Assembly (NCBI RefSeq): GCF_003254395.2 | Contig: NC_037639.1 | Location: 13,869,037-13,933,036 of the forward strand | Source: Apis mellifera | Taxonomy: Eukaryota; Arthropoda; Insecta; Hymenoptera; Apidae | Length of the DNA: 64,000 nt | Reading direction: 5' to 3' | Part shown: positions 32,801 to 46,211 of the stretch, piece after piece | Layout: every line of letters begins with the position of its first letter | Position numbering within the stretch: the stretch's first letter is position 1 | The notes under the pieces: model-generated | What the model was told of the DNA's origin: nothing | Database searches by the model: none | The model's input: only the letters and a program-made list of their open reading frames with translations | Made by a program: the position numbers and the translations under genes

Positions 32801-35800
32801 TCTGTCGGATCGAATCAAGGATTAAAAGATCCTCGTGGAAAAAAGGTTATTCGCATCGAGTCGAATACGAAATCTCACTCTGATCGTCCTCATGTGCTCC
32901 TTCTTGGCCGCTCTGCTGTGCCCGCACAGTTTCCTGTACAGCCATTGGCCCATGTACCAGACGCTCTTCGGGGTGGGGATGATGTTGAACGGGGGTGGGA
33001 CCGTGCCACCCTCCTCGAAGTAGCTGATCCAAAGCTTGCTCCTGGCGAACTTCCACTCGATGTCGGCGCGTTCCTTTTTTTGGAGAGGAGGAAAGGAAGA
33101 AAGAAAGAATTCGAGCAAAATTGGGTCGTGTGACGATAAAGGGTTAAATGTAAATAACACTCACGGAGATCAATTGGTAGGAATGATTCATCATGGCGAT
33201 CAATAGATTGAGTAAAACGACGATGTTGATCACCGAGTACGTGCCGAACATCAGCATACCCCAGAACCTGGTGAACGCTTTGATACCGTCCAATTCGAAG
33301 CTCTCGAGATCGACCAGGCCGAACACGGCCCAGAACAGTGTTTGGGTCGTTTCGAACAAGCTGTGCACGAAGAAGAAGAAAATTTAATTTTTGCAAAATT
33401 CGTCTCGTCTGTGTTCAGACTTAATTTAATACGTAACGTGTTTTGGAAAAAGCATCTCGATAAAAAATCGCGAAGAAAAGAGTGAATTCTTACTTTGCAA
33501 ATCGACGCCAAACGATGCAAGCGTTCGAATCGGTGGTGACGCTGGCGTTAGGGGCGTACGACATCGCGGTCGGGCATCTCTTCTTCTCCATATCCGCGTA
33601 ATACCACAACAACTGGTTCAAACCTGGATCAACAAGAGGACCACGAGTCGAGTCCGAATTTGAATTTAAAAAAAAGAAAAGAAAAGAAAAGACAGAGATT
33701 TACCGCACGAGAACGCGAACAGCACCAGCACGTAGAGGAAGAAGAACTTCATGATGTCCATCACCATTCTGGACAGGGAGACTTGCAGGGGGCCGAGGTG
33801 AGGGTTTACCGAGAAAATGTAGACGAGTTTCAGGGAGCTGGAAGAGAGTAGATCGATGGTACAGTCGCCCGTTTGATCGCTTTATGCGCGCGTAAAAAGG
33901 GAGGGAGGGGGTGGGGGAGGATTGAAAAATTTACGCCGAAAGAGCGATCTCCCTAATCGCATCTCGCGGATTTTTCACGAGGCGTCGCTCCAAAAAGCGC
34001 TTCGCGATTACATTTCTTTTTTCTTTCTTCCTTTTACAAAATTAATTTCTTTCTGCAAAATTAACAGCCAGGAGGGTGAGGGTGAAAAGCGAATTTGGAA
34101 CTCGAAGCTGGGGAAGACCTGAATATGTTGGCGGCGGAGAAAAGACCCTCCGATATGAGCATCGGGTCCCACGTGTCCCACTGTTCGCGTTGGAGCTCGA
34201 CCTCCGATCCCGATTTCTCGATCTCCCACTTGACCCTGTAGTAGGCGACCACCCTTAGGGCGGCGGTGGCCACGTACAAGGAGTTGGTCACGAAGTCGAT
34301 CACGTTCCACATGTCGTTCACGTACTCCTCGAGGCCGACGTCCCACAGCTGCTTCACCTCGGACCAAATCAGGCCCGAGACCCACGCCAGGATGAACCTG
34401 TGTTAAATTCGAAAGGAAGACAGATATCACTCGGAGTTATCCCCCCCGATTTTCAAACAAATTGGCCGCCCTCGGGGAAATATAGCGAGGATAGCGGTGA
34501 TGGCTGGGAGGGGGATACTCGCCGAGTATCGTCGACGAAATATCCTGGAGGATATTTATTTTCGAGAGAGGGGAAAAAGAGAGAGGAGATTTTTATTTCG
34601 ATCGAGGGACTCCGAGGTGGATTTTAACTGGAAGCAAAATGTCGTCGAACGGATTCCTTACGGTTGCATTAGGGGAAACGTTTCTTAGGAAAAATAACAC
34701 GCTCCCTTCTCCTTCTTCCCAACCCTTTTATTCGAGGTCGGTTTAAAAATATCCTCTTACCATTCGATGATGGTAGGCGCAGCTCCCCTTTTCGTCGGCA
34801 CTGTATCCTGCTCCACCACGTCCCTGCCCATCCAATTTCCAATCACGCTCTCTATCCTCTGACTAGCCAGAATCAACATGACTGCGGATAAAACGCGTAA
34901 ACGTTTTTCGTTAATTATTTCTCCAACCATGTTGTAACATCGTGACAACTCAATGGTAGAGATCGCGACGGTTCTCCACGAGATTGATTGGAAAAAAAAA
35001 AAAAATCGTGATGGCGGCGATTGTGCAACGTTCGATCCGGATTTAGATTCATTTGCTCGAGCGGAAGAACATTATTACGGGTGTTTGGCCGCGCGAGCGA
35101 GTTTAACTCGCTTAGTTCCCGAATAATCGTCGCTGAAATTTTCCTTCGAAAATCAACTCAAAATATCGTTAGCCTTCGAGGTCGATTTACGCATTTCGCG
35201 AAAAAGCATACACCCCTTGTAACCCTCTCTCTACCATTCTTCTCTTCGTCTTCTTAATCTCGTTATTCCACGAGCCGAGTTTTCAATATCCTGTTGGTGA
35301 TCGTCTTTCTTCGTTAAAAAAAAAAAAAGAAAAAAATAGTCAAATTCGAATAAGAAATTCGAGGAACGTTACGGTAATAGTTGCGGTAACGAGGAATTTT
35401 GATGGTAATAATCGGATGGAAATTTGGATTTCAGGTTTATCGCGAATGGTGGTGGCCGATGCCTCAAATTTAGAGCATTACCGCACTCTGCTATTATTGG
35501 TGGTGAGAGGTATTCGCGGGAGGTATTTGTAAACTGTTTAGAAGCCGGTGTTTGATTCGCTCACGTGCCGAAAGGTAAAACACGAGAGACGTGAAAGAAA
35601 CGAGGTCGGGTCGAAGTCGGGGATAAACTTTTGTCTTAACTTCGAAAAAGGCGTTACACGCGCGCGCACGCACATCCTCCAAGTCCGTTTTCGAGGCAAA
35701 AAAAAAAAAAAAAAAAAAAAAGAAGAGGAAGTGGTGAACCAGGTTCGATTTAATTTTAGAAGTCGAACCGGTAGTAGCAGAAGGTCGGTGACGAGATGCG

Positions 35801-37296
35801 AGACGGATGACAAGAGTGGCAAAGAGTGTGGAAATAGGGTGAAAAATCGAATGTAAAAAGAGAAAAGAAGAAGAAGAAGAAGAAGAAGAAGGGGGAAATA
35901 CTCACAGAGGAAGGTGAAGTAGGAGGCCGAGTGACAGATGAACTTGATGAACGGTTTCCTCATGGTCTGGCCGACCACGCAGTGGGGGGCGATGATGTAC
36001 GCGACGCTGAAGAAAGGGAATAGAACGCCGATCTTGACTATCTCCAACGCCTGGAGAACCATGTTTTTCCTCCGGAAGCCCGGAAGACCCTCGTACCAAA
36101 TCGATGCGAGTAACTGCTGCACGTTAGGATGCGCCACGAACTGGAAATTTCCAGATAATCCGATATTGGTCCACGGTTTCCGATCATGTCGCTGCCAAAT
36201 TCTACTTATTACGCTCTAATCTTTCGGAATCGAAACCCCTCCCGAGGCCTCCCTAAAGTAAATCAGATTACATCGATACCTCGATCGACTGCGCTCTCTC
36301 GAAACTCGTATCGAAGATCCAGATTCGATCCCGCCCCGAACGAATCGTATTCGCCTTTCGTTTCACGGCCGTCTTCTTTCAAAAGGATAGAAAGTTTTTT
36401 TTTTTCCCCCTTTTCCTTTCAGACGAGATTTACCTTCTTCTGTCGAAGTTTGATGGCGAGCTTGAGCCGGTTCAGATGCATCCTCTCGCCGTGCTCGAAC
36501 GCAGGCCCGGTCGGATCGTGGTTCAACAGCACCTCCAATTCGTACGAACTTCTCGTGTGATCCAACAGGGCGGTGGCGAAGTCCTGGCATTGTCTTCTGA
36601 GCTCCTGGAATCGCGACAATTTTTTTCCAGAACTTTCTCGAGCGCGGCCGAGACTTTCATAAACGAATAAATTCGAAAGGAGGAAGAAGAATTGCCAACC
36701 GCTCTTTCCATCCACTCGCTCGCATTTCCCCCCCCCCCCTCCCCTTCCCCTACTTCCAATTCCACGGCCACAAACTTTCCTCCTACGTGATGCTCCCTCG
36801 ACCGTAAACCGTGACACGGCCGTCCCGAAAACTTGTGACTTCTATCCAACACGGGACGACGTCGTTTCGAAGAGATTCTCTTTGAATAGAGAGACACGAG
36901 TGGAAAAAGTTATCGAGCGTTGTGTACCGTGTCGAGTTTCTAAGGATGGAGCGCGTCCGAAACTGGGCGGTTTCGGTCAGTTGAGAGAGGAGAGGGATGA
37001 AAGGATTGAGGGATGGTCGGGGAGGAGGGGGAGGTCGTTTGTCAATCGAGTTGTCGAGGGACAATCGGTTCGAGACCTTGGGAAAAAAACGCGGAGCAAT
37101 CTCGTGGAAACTTTATCCCCGCGGAGGGAAGGGGAGGGCGATAATTTATCTCTCTTGAACGTTCGCCGATCGCCTGGAAGATTTAAACGATCATCTCCGC
37201 CAATTTGTTCGCCGATGTTATTGCGTTTGAATCGATAAAGGAGGGACAAGGAGAAGCCGAGTGTTCGTGTTTAATCCCTTGATTATAAAAGAAAAA

Positions 37297-37337
<41 letters not shown>

Positions 37338-40300
37338 AAATCGTTGAACTCTGAAAGAGAACTCTGAAGCGATTCGACTATTTCAAATAAGGGGAAACAA
37401 GGAAGGTAAAGGAAACGTAGTTTCGAGGATCTTCTCGATGAAATATTTCCTCTCCTCGTTTCAGTGACGAGGAAGAAAAGTTAAGATTGGAACGGTTACT
37501 CGTTCCATACGATGATGAAAAAAGAAAGGAGAAGGGTCGAGAGGATGGAAAGTTTTTATGCGCGAACGAGGGTGTGTATTTATAATTCATTTAATAGTTA
37601 ATCGTTTACCGATCTTTCCTCGAGAGTTGATCAATCTCCCATTTCCCAAAGACGATTTATCTTCCGTTTCCATTGTCGAGGATCTTTCGAGATAGATGAT
37701 CCGCGTTGATACCAACTCGATTCCTGCCCGTTCGTTATCCTACAAAGAATTCTCATTGTCTCGAACGAAGGATCCTTTTTTTTTTTTTCGAAAAGATACG
37801 AAGCGACGAAAACGGATAGGAATTTCGCGCATACCTGCATTCGCGCCAACCTAAACATTTACGACATCAAAGCGCCATACCAAACTGTGCAAACGTTCGC
37901 TAATATAGGCGAGTGGGGCAGCGTACTTTGCTAACGAGACATTAATAACCAACGGCTCGATTCGACCGTGAAATTTTCATCGAGACCTCGCAGACTTTAA
38001 CCAATCGTTATTCCGTTCTCTCTCTTTCTCGAAAGAGAGAAAGAGAGAGAGAGAGAGAGGGGAAGATACGTTTCACGAGGCCTTCGTGAATCGTGGAATT
38101 AGCACGCGTGCTCGAGTTGTTTAGACGAATTAACAACGAGCCCGTTTACAAGCCGAGAAAAACGACGCTTTGAGTCAACAAAGATGAAACAAGCACAGAC
38201 TGCGTCGTGTCGGGGGATCCGATTTCTTTCGCGCTTAATCGACACGTGTCGTCCTTCGATATATTCGCATTCTGAAAACCGGCGATCACCGCTACTGGAC
38301 GAACATACGTATCTGCCATACGTAAATACAAATTAAACTTTGTATAATTCGTAAAATTTATTTCGATGCGCGCAATTTTCTCCTCGATCTTTCTCGTTAT
38401 TATTTATAAAACGGCGAAATATAACTAAGGGAGTTTTTGTAATTGACTTTTAACTTTTTTTTTCAATACATTTCAATCGACACAGCTCGTTTCCAAAGCA
38501 GAAAAATATTAATATTAAAAATATATAAAAATTATTATTATTTCAATTTCGTTTCAGATTCAGGTTTAATACTTTTGCCGTTATAAAGAGCTGCGTTAAT
38601 CGACGAATATTAAAAAAGAAACAAGATTTAAAACTGGCCTTCGATCCTTGCTCGCCAAAGCATCGAATAATATCCAGAGAATGCACCCCCTTTCATCCCA
38701 TGCAACATTTATCCACGAAATATTTTTCGCCACGGCGCTACCGAAAACGACATGACACCCCGACTCGCATTTTATATCGATTTATTTTATTTCTTCGCGC
38801 ATCTGCGAATTTTCCATTCCCACAGTCTGGAATATCTCCGCGGGGCAAAGGTATCTCCTTGCCGCGCGAACAAACGGAATAAATGACAGGAATAATATAC
38901 TGCGGGGCCGAGGAAAGGCTCATACGTTTCAATCTACGTCGAAGAAATACGATACGTGGCTCTCGACACATTCTCTCTCTTCGATGTGCTCCACAACCCG
39001 AAAAGTTTTCCCAACTTTCTGGGGAATGTGCGCTTCTCTTTCCTTTTCTTTTTTTTTCCCGTCTTTTCCTAAACAGACGCGGCCCAAGACTTTTTCTTTC
39101 TTTCTTTCTTTCTTTTTTTTTCGTCGTCAACGAGGGCGGTTCATCAACGAACGAGGGAACACCGCGGTGAATTCGGTCGGGAGAAGCGGAAGAAGTAATT
39201 GAACGAGGAGGAAAGTGGGCCAAAAGGGTTGAGAAGCGAGCAAACTCCAAAGTTCAACGATTGTTTTATGTAATCTTCCCCTTGTGGCCTCCTGTAGTGG
39301 AAGGATGAGTTAAATTGAACGTTGGACTCTATTTTCCGACGTAATCGGGATCTTTAAAAGGGATCTGAAAGCGGGCGAATGAAATTGAAGATATGGTAAT
39401 TAGATGGGGGGGACGAAATAACATCGGCTTCCTGTTAAGACGAAATTATTATTATTTCGAAACGGCAAAACTCGTTTCCGTCTCGTCTAGTTCATATTCT
39501 ATACCACTGTGTAGTATTTAAACTTGTCGCTTTTCTCAATTAAAGCAGAGATGCTCCAGCGAGGGGTATTATTATTCCCTATTATTTCTCTCCTCCCCAA
39601 CGTTCGACTCTTCTCTTTCTACGATTATTAAATCTTACTCCCCCTTATTCGATAATATTCCGAATATAAAACGATATAACATCCGAAAATAAAGATAAAT
39701 TCTCGTCTCACCTGGTATTCGCATTTGAACTCGTGCTCGAGGAACGAGAGGCGGCGGAGCTCCCACGAGAGTTCGAACGCCGTCAGGATTGGATCCTTTG
39801 AGGAAAGGGCGATCAAGGACGGCGAGGCTAAGGCTCTGTACGCGTTTATTCGACTCCTGGAATGCCTCAGGGAATCCTCCCTCCTCGATGTCACGCACTC
39901 GTCGCACCTGTTATAATGCATACAATGCAATGAAATCCTGGATCGTAACAATTTTCCTTCTTGTTCCTTGATTTCGTGCAGCGAAATAGGACAGACAGAT
40001 ATATATAAAGGGTGTCCCAAAATTAACGCAAGATTTGAATTAAATATAAAAGAGAGTTTTTAGTTTTTAGATATTTATTTTTTAAGCGAATCATAAAGTA
40101 TATAGGATAGTTATTTATGGAATCAGGCACATACGCACCCTTTCGTCCAAATTTTTCTGCATAATTGTGTGTGAATTTCGTTAATGCAGCATTTAATTTC
40201 CTCTTGCATTTAATTTCCCTAATGCACGTGTGATTGTTGACATAGATCATTGACTTCAAATAACCCCATAAGAAGAAATCTAATAGTGTTAAATCACGTG

Positions 40301-42157
40301 ATTTAGGGGGCCAATTCTGATCACCGAAAGGAGAGAGTACACGACCAGGAAATGTCTCGTGCAGTAATTGAATTGTTTCATTGACTGTATGGCATGTGGC
40401 ATCGTCTTGAAACCACATATCGGCCACATCAATATCATCCAATTTCGGCAGAAAGAACTGTGTTATCGTGTCGCGATATCGAGCATCATTAACAATTGCT
40501 GCTTGACCAGCCTCATTTTTTTAAAAAAAGTATGGTCTTCCTTCCCAAAATCCGCACCAAACAGTGACACGTTGTGGATGCATTTGTTTTTCGCTAATCA
40601 CACGTGGGTTCTCCCCAAACACGGCAATTTTGCCGATTAACAAAGCCATCGAGATGAAAATGTGCTTAGGATTATTTTGCTGGAAAAACCAACATCCACT
40701 TTTTCATGATTAACAATCCATTCCACGTTGTTATATCGTATAACGCTCCATTTTTAAACTCTCAGCTGTCAAACTGTTCTTTTTTCATGCTTGCCAACAA
40801 TGCAAAAATGGCGGCAAATTCAAATCTTAATTTTGGGACACCGTTTACATAAAATATTCGCGGTAAATATTAATCATCGGGGTGAAATTTCATCCCGTCG
40901 GATGGGGAATTAGGCGAAGGTTTAGATTAGAAGGGTTAGCGGCTCAGCCCTTAAACGGCTTTAATTTAATTGGCCGGCACTTGGGGGGAGGGTTGTGGAG
41001 CAAAGATCGCGGGAAAGGCGGTGGAGGGAGGAAATTAATCAGCGCGAAACGGTGCACGCGTCTTCTCGCGCCCACGTTCGAGCTGCATTTATTTACGACG
41101 AGTAAAATTTCATTGGTGGCTGAAAATGGATGAAAAGAGGAGGGATAGATCCCTGTTTATTTGAGAATCGCTCACCCGCAACGAACATCGTGCGGCATAG
41201 GCAACGTGGATCCGCGATCCAGAAGAATCTTAATGATCTCGTAATTGTCTCTGTGCGCGGCTAGGATCAGGGGAGTGATGTCTGGTGTGAACGTGGCTGT
41301 GTCGGATGGCAGGGCTTCCCAACTCTGAAACAGAGACGCGTAAACATGTTTCGCTTCGTTGCGGCATTCCGATTGTTCCTAGACCAAAGAAATTATAAGA
41401 GGATTATTTTATCGGACGATTTATAATTTTTCCTTATTGATTGATTACGAAATTTTCTTTTTCTGAACTATTTTTTTCAGAGAAAATTAAACTCGGTGTT
41501 GCGAATTTTAGTGTTAATAATTCGAGTTCGATTTTTGGCAGGAGACGAAAAAAGGGGGGGCACGATAATTATTCCAGCTGCGCCGCGTAAGCCGATTCCT
41601 CTTTCTCCGGAAAGAGGGATAAAAGCCGATTAAACTACCTCTCGTCTACGTTTCCGCGTCCCTTTCTTTTTTTTTTATTTCTTTTTTCGTCTTTATTTTT
41701 CCATCCCCCTGTCCGTTATTCGCTACTCGGATTTATACGGTGGTGTTCGAAGCTTCGAAATAAACGAAAATAGAAATCGATCGGTCAGCCCGGCTTTCCA
41801 GTCGAGACACCCTTCCCAGAGATCGAAAAATACTCTCCCGAGTATCTGATTAAAATGTGGGTCGACCTATTTGTCGGCGGAATCTACTTAACTATCCTCG
41901 CCGTTCGATCGTCGTGGTGGTCGTGGTCGTCGTAGTCTTCGTCGTCGTCGTCGTCATAGGCAACAGCTCGACAATTAGAAAGAAGGGGAATTTCGATAAC
42001 TGAAACGAAATTGCCTAGGCGGAAAAATGCAATCACGTTGGTTAATTGGGGAGGCGAGGTCTGCCGCGCTGCGAAAATCAAAGTGTCCTCTCCGAAGGGG
42101 ATCTCGACCGAAAGGGATATTCTCGAATTTACGCGAGAAAAAGAGAGAGTGACAGAC

Positions 42158-42188
<31 letters not shown>

Positions 42189-45100
42189 GGGGGAGGAAGC
42201 TTTACGCGAGAACGCGAGTTATTCTCTATACTCTAGACAGAAAGAGAGGAGAAGATAAAAGATCTTGGATCGATACAGTTACATATACTAGACGATGAAA
42301 GCGACTAACGTGTGGCTCCCCATTTCGATGAAGACTCTCCTCGTGTTCCAGAAGCACCTCGACCGCCTCCACGAATTCCTCGGAGATCGCGTGGAGAAGG
42401 GCATCCTTCGTGTCGACCTTGTGCTCGATCAGAAGCTCCACCATCTCCAGATTTTCGTTATCGATCGCCATCAATAGGGCGGACCGTCCCAACGGATCCA
42501 CGCAATTGATGTTCATTTCGGTTTCCTGGGCGCTTTGCAACATTCTGCGAACACAATATCCGGCAACGCTCGCATCTTAACGATTTCACGCCTCCCTCTT
42601 CGTTTATTCTTTTTTTCCCTCCCCGATCATTCGATCACGGATCGGCCAGGATAGGATCCTATTTCGAGAGATTCGAAATGAGAATTCCATGAGACCTCTG
42701 AAACTTTCTCTCGCGCATTAATTGCATAATCGAGAGAGAGAGAGAGAGAGACGGCGATCGAAGAATTCGAAGAAGCCTCGGAATCGCGGGCGACGATCGT
42801 AAGGTAATTAGATCCTTTGCTTTCCCGCGCGCAATTGCAATGGATATAAATATATAAAGCCGCGCCTTTCACTTTCCCCCTCGAGATCTCCTCCTGATTC
42901 CCGAGAATTAGGCCGGCCGATTTCTAACAATTCGCGTGCGCGATCAAAGCCAACGATGCGCCAATTCCTTTCCAGCGAATTAATCAAACGCGCCCCTCCC
43001 CTTTCCGAATCATCCAAACAAGATACATACATCTTGCTTCTTCCCAATTTTCCCTCAAATACATACACATACATATATATATATATATAAAAATACGAAA
43101 TATCCCCTCGAATTATTTTTATCCCTCGTATTAACATCATCGAGCGTGGTAATAAACGTAGGAATCTACGATATTACGTTCCGAAAAAAGAAAAGAAAAA
43201 AAAAAGAGATAGGAAGACAGAGCGCGTGTTCTATTTACGAACGATCGGGTAGATTCAGACCGTCGGATGATGTAACGAGAATCACGAGTGCCTCTCCAAC
43301 TTTCCTCCCCTCCGGGAGGGAAAGAGGAGGGAAACTGACGCGTGCAGGGGAACAGAGAGAAAGAGAGAGAACTTTTTTTCCCAGAGAATTCTACCTTTCG
43401 TTACGTTCGTCCTCGTTACGTAATCCACGAATCTTCCATTTTCCAAAGGGAACAATTTAATTTGTATATAGTACAGTAGATTTCTGACTTATTTTAAAAA
43501 GATTTGCGTCTCTCACCTTCTGACGGAGGCAACGTCTCCCCGCTCCACCGCGAGAAGATACTTCTTCTCTTGATAGGACAGACTGGCCATTTCTTGGTGA
43601 GGTCTCACCACGTTCTCTTCCTCTATCATGCCGTGGATGCTGTGCCTCTGCGTAAAAACCATCGTAAAAAACAATTTTATTATTATTATTATTATTATAC
43701 GCTGCTCGTCCCAACAGGAAAAATATAAATAAATAAACTTTCTACACGATATTCATTTCATTTGCCCGTCATCCTCGCGACAGGAATTAATCAAAAAAAA
43801 AAAACATACATATATACACACACACACACGACGCTTCTTCCCTTTCGTTTCGTTTTGCTCATTCGTTCCGCGTCGACCCTTTTCTTTTTTCCCTCTTTTT
43901 TCGGCTATCCTCGCGTTTCTATGAATATTTTGCTAAATGCGAGTGGCGCACAGTTGTGTATCGTGTTCTATATTTTTTATGTATATGTATATCTGTAATA
44001 ATACATCTACAATTAATGAACAACCGGCTATTTAAACATGGAGCAATTCGTGTTAAAAGTTTTCTTTCTTATTTCTGTCACACTGTTCAATACACTCTTC
44101 AATTTTTCATACCCCTTCTTCCAAAGAGAAACCAGCCATTTTCTGGAGGAATTTCGAGGGATAGAGGGTTATTGATCGAAGGGGAGGGGGAAGGGGCAAG
44201 TCCTGATGAAAGATGGATGAAATTAGGATGATAAATGTATCGCTACGTATATATATATACATAGGATAGCGAGAGGATCTCGATCCTTTGGATCGAGGAT
44301 CACACGAGCATCGCGGGATTTAAAGCGATATCGTTATCCAATTTTTCGATACGAGGTCTGGCGAATACGTAAAGAAGAAGTTTGCCTTGCCGAGGATACT
44401 TTCAACTTTCCGTTGAAATTTCCAAAAACTTTCAAGTTTTAACCTTAAATTCGATATCCCTCCTCCGAAGAGGTTAACCAGATTCCAAGTAAGTTTCTCC
44501 TCCTCCAGCGAAACTGCGCGGAAGGATTAGATCCCTTTCTCGTCCAATTTTCGACTCTCCTCTATCGTATATCCCCATAAAATTCATCATCTTTTTCTTT
44601 TTATCATTCGTCATCGCTTTAATCACCTTCCCCTAAATCCATCCCATCCTATATATTAATGATCAAAGATCACGTTTTATCTCCCTGTTAATTATTCCCA
44701 CGTCTTAATCTAAGAAACGTCTTCCTTCGGTATTCCTCTTTATTTATTCACCTCTCGGTTATTATTCCCTAAATCATCCACGATCTTGATAACAAAAGCG
44801 GGGACGTTTCTCTCGTCACGTTCGAGGAAACAATATTCCTTGAGATTGTTCTCTAACCAGGGGGGAGAGGTTGAATAATTATCGAGCAATTAAAGAACAA
44901 CGGGACAGGTTGTAAACAAGAAGATGGAGAGAGAAAGAGAGAATTTTCGACTTTTCGAATCGAGGAGAATCGTTGGTGGGCGGCGCAGTTGGGAACGTAG
45001 CTAGGTCCAAGGTCCGGTCGGAATTGGGACGATCGTAGGAGGAACGAGGCAAGCAATTAACGACTTGGATAACCCTTCATTGTTCGACGAGGCGAACCTC

Positions 45101-46180
45101 TCGTTACGAGGCAACTTCTTTTTTACTTGCCTCCACCCCCATTCGATCTCGCGGGAAAGAATACAACGATGCAACGTCGGTGAAACGGCGCAAAGATCGA
45201 GCATAAGCTTGAGAACAATGCGCCATCTTGCTCCTATTCAAACCGGCTATTGCGAGGGCTTTATGCCTGTGTACCTTCTCGAAAAACGGGACCAGTCTTT
45301 TCTTCTTACGACCGGACGGATCCTCGAGATAGAACTCGAGTTATAACGTTTGTACGCGTTGTTGCGGTAATATCGTTGATGTTATCGTTTCTTCGATTAC
45401 TCTAAGGGAGAAGAGGTATTAAGGAGAAATTTTTATAGATTGGATATGTAAAAAAAAAAAAAGTATTATACGTTTCGAATCCGACACAATTTTTATCACA
45501 ATTTTGATTTTTTAAAACGCGTTTCTCTCTACTCTTTCAATATCAATTTCAATTCGGTTGAAAACAAACGATTCGACGAGTTTTTATAAAAATCGCGTTG
45601 AAACAATAACGAACGAATATTTCGTGTGAATTTCATTTATTGAATTTATTCCTTTCTGTAATTTTAATAATTCTCTTTAAGTTTAATTTAAATACGAATT
45701 AATTATATCTCGAAAGAAGTCGTCGATTAAACCGAAACTAGTTTCAACGAAAGCCTTTCAGCGTCAAGATCGGAAACAATGGGCTTTGTCGGTATACGTA
45801 TATCTCGAAAGTACCATTTCAAAGAAGATAATAATACATTTTTATCCCACTACTTTCTCGCTACTTTTTTCAAATTATAGATAAATAACAGAAGGAAAAA
45901 TAAACGCAAGTGCGAACATCCTCCATTGTTGCGAGAATGGAAAATGGAAGAGAGTCCCGAAAGTTTGTCGACGAAATTAAAAGACGTAGAGCGCGAGATG
46001 GTGGAGCGAAACGATCCGCAAACACGTACTCCTGTTCGTGGCGGAAATAAAATGATCGAGGAGGGTTAAACGCGAGATCTAGCGGCTAATGGCTTAGTCT
46101 CCGCCAATTAACTTCCGGTTTCTAATCGTAGAAGGACACCATATTGCGATATGCGTGTATATATATACATTTATACATAC

Positions 46181-46211
<31 letters not shown>

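Noticed and set aside
38738..39250. 170-codon minus-strand open frame in a TRPgamma intron
   Set aside because: Inserting it into the channel would break the well-conserved junction between exons 5 and 6; low complexity.
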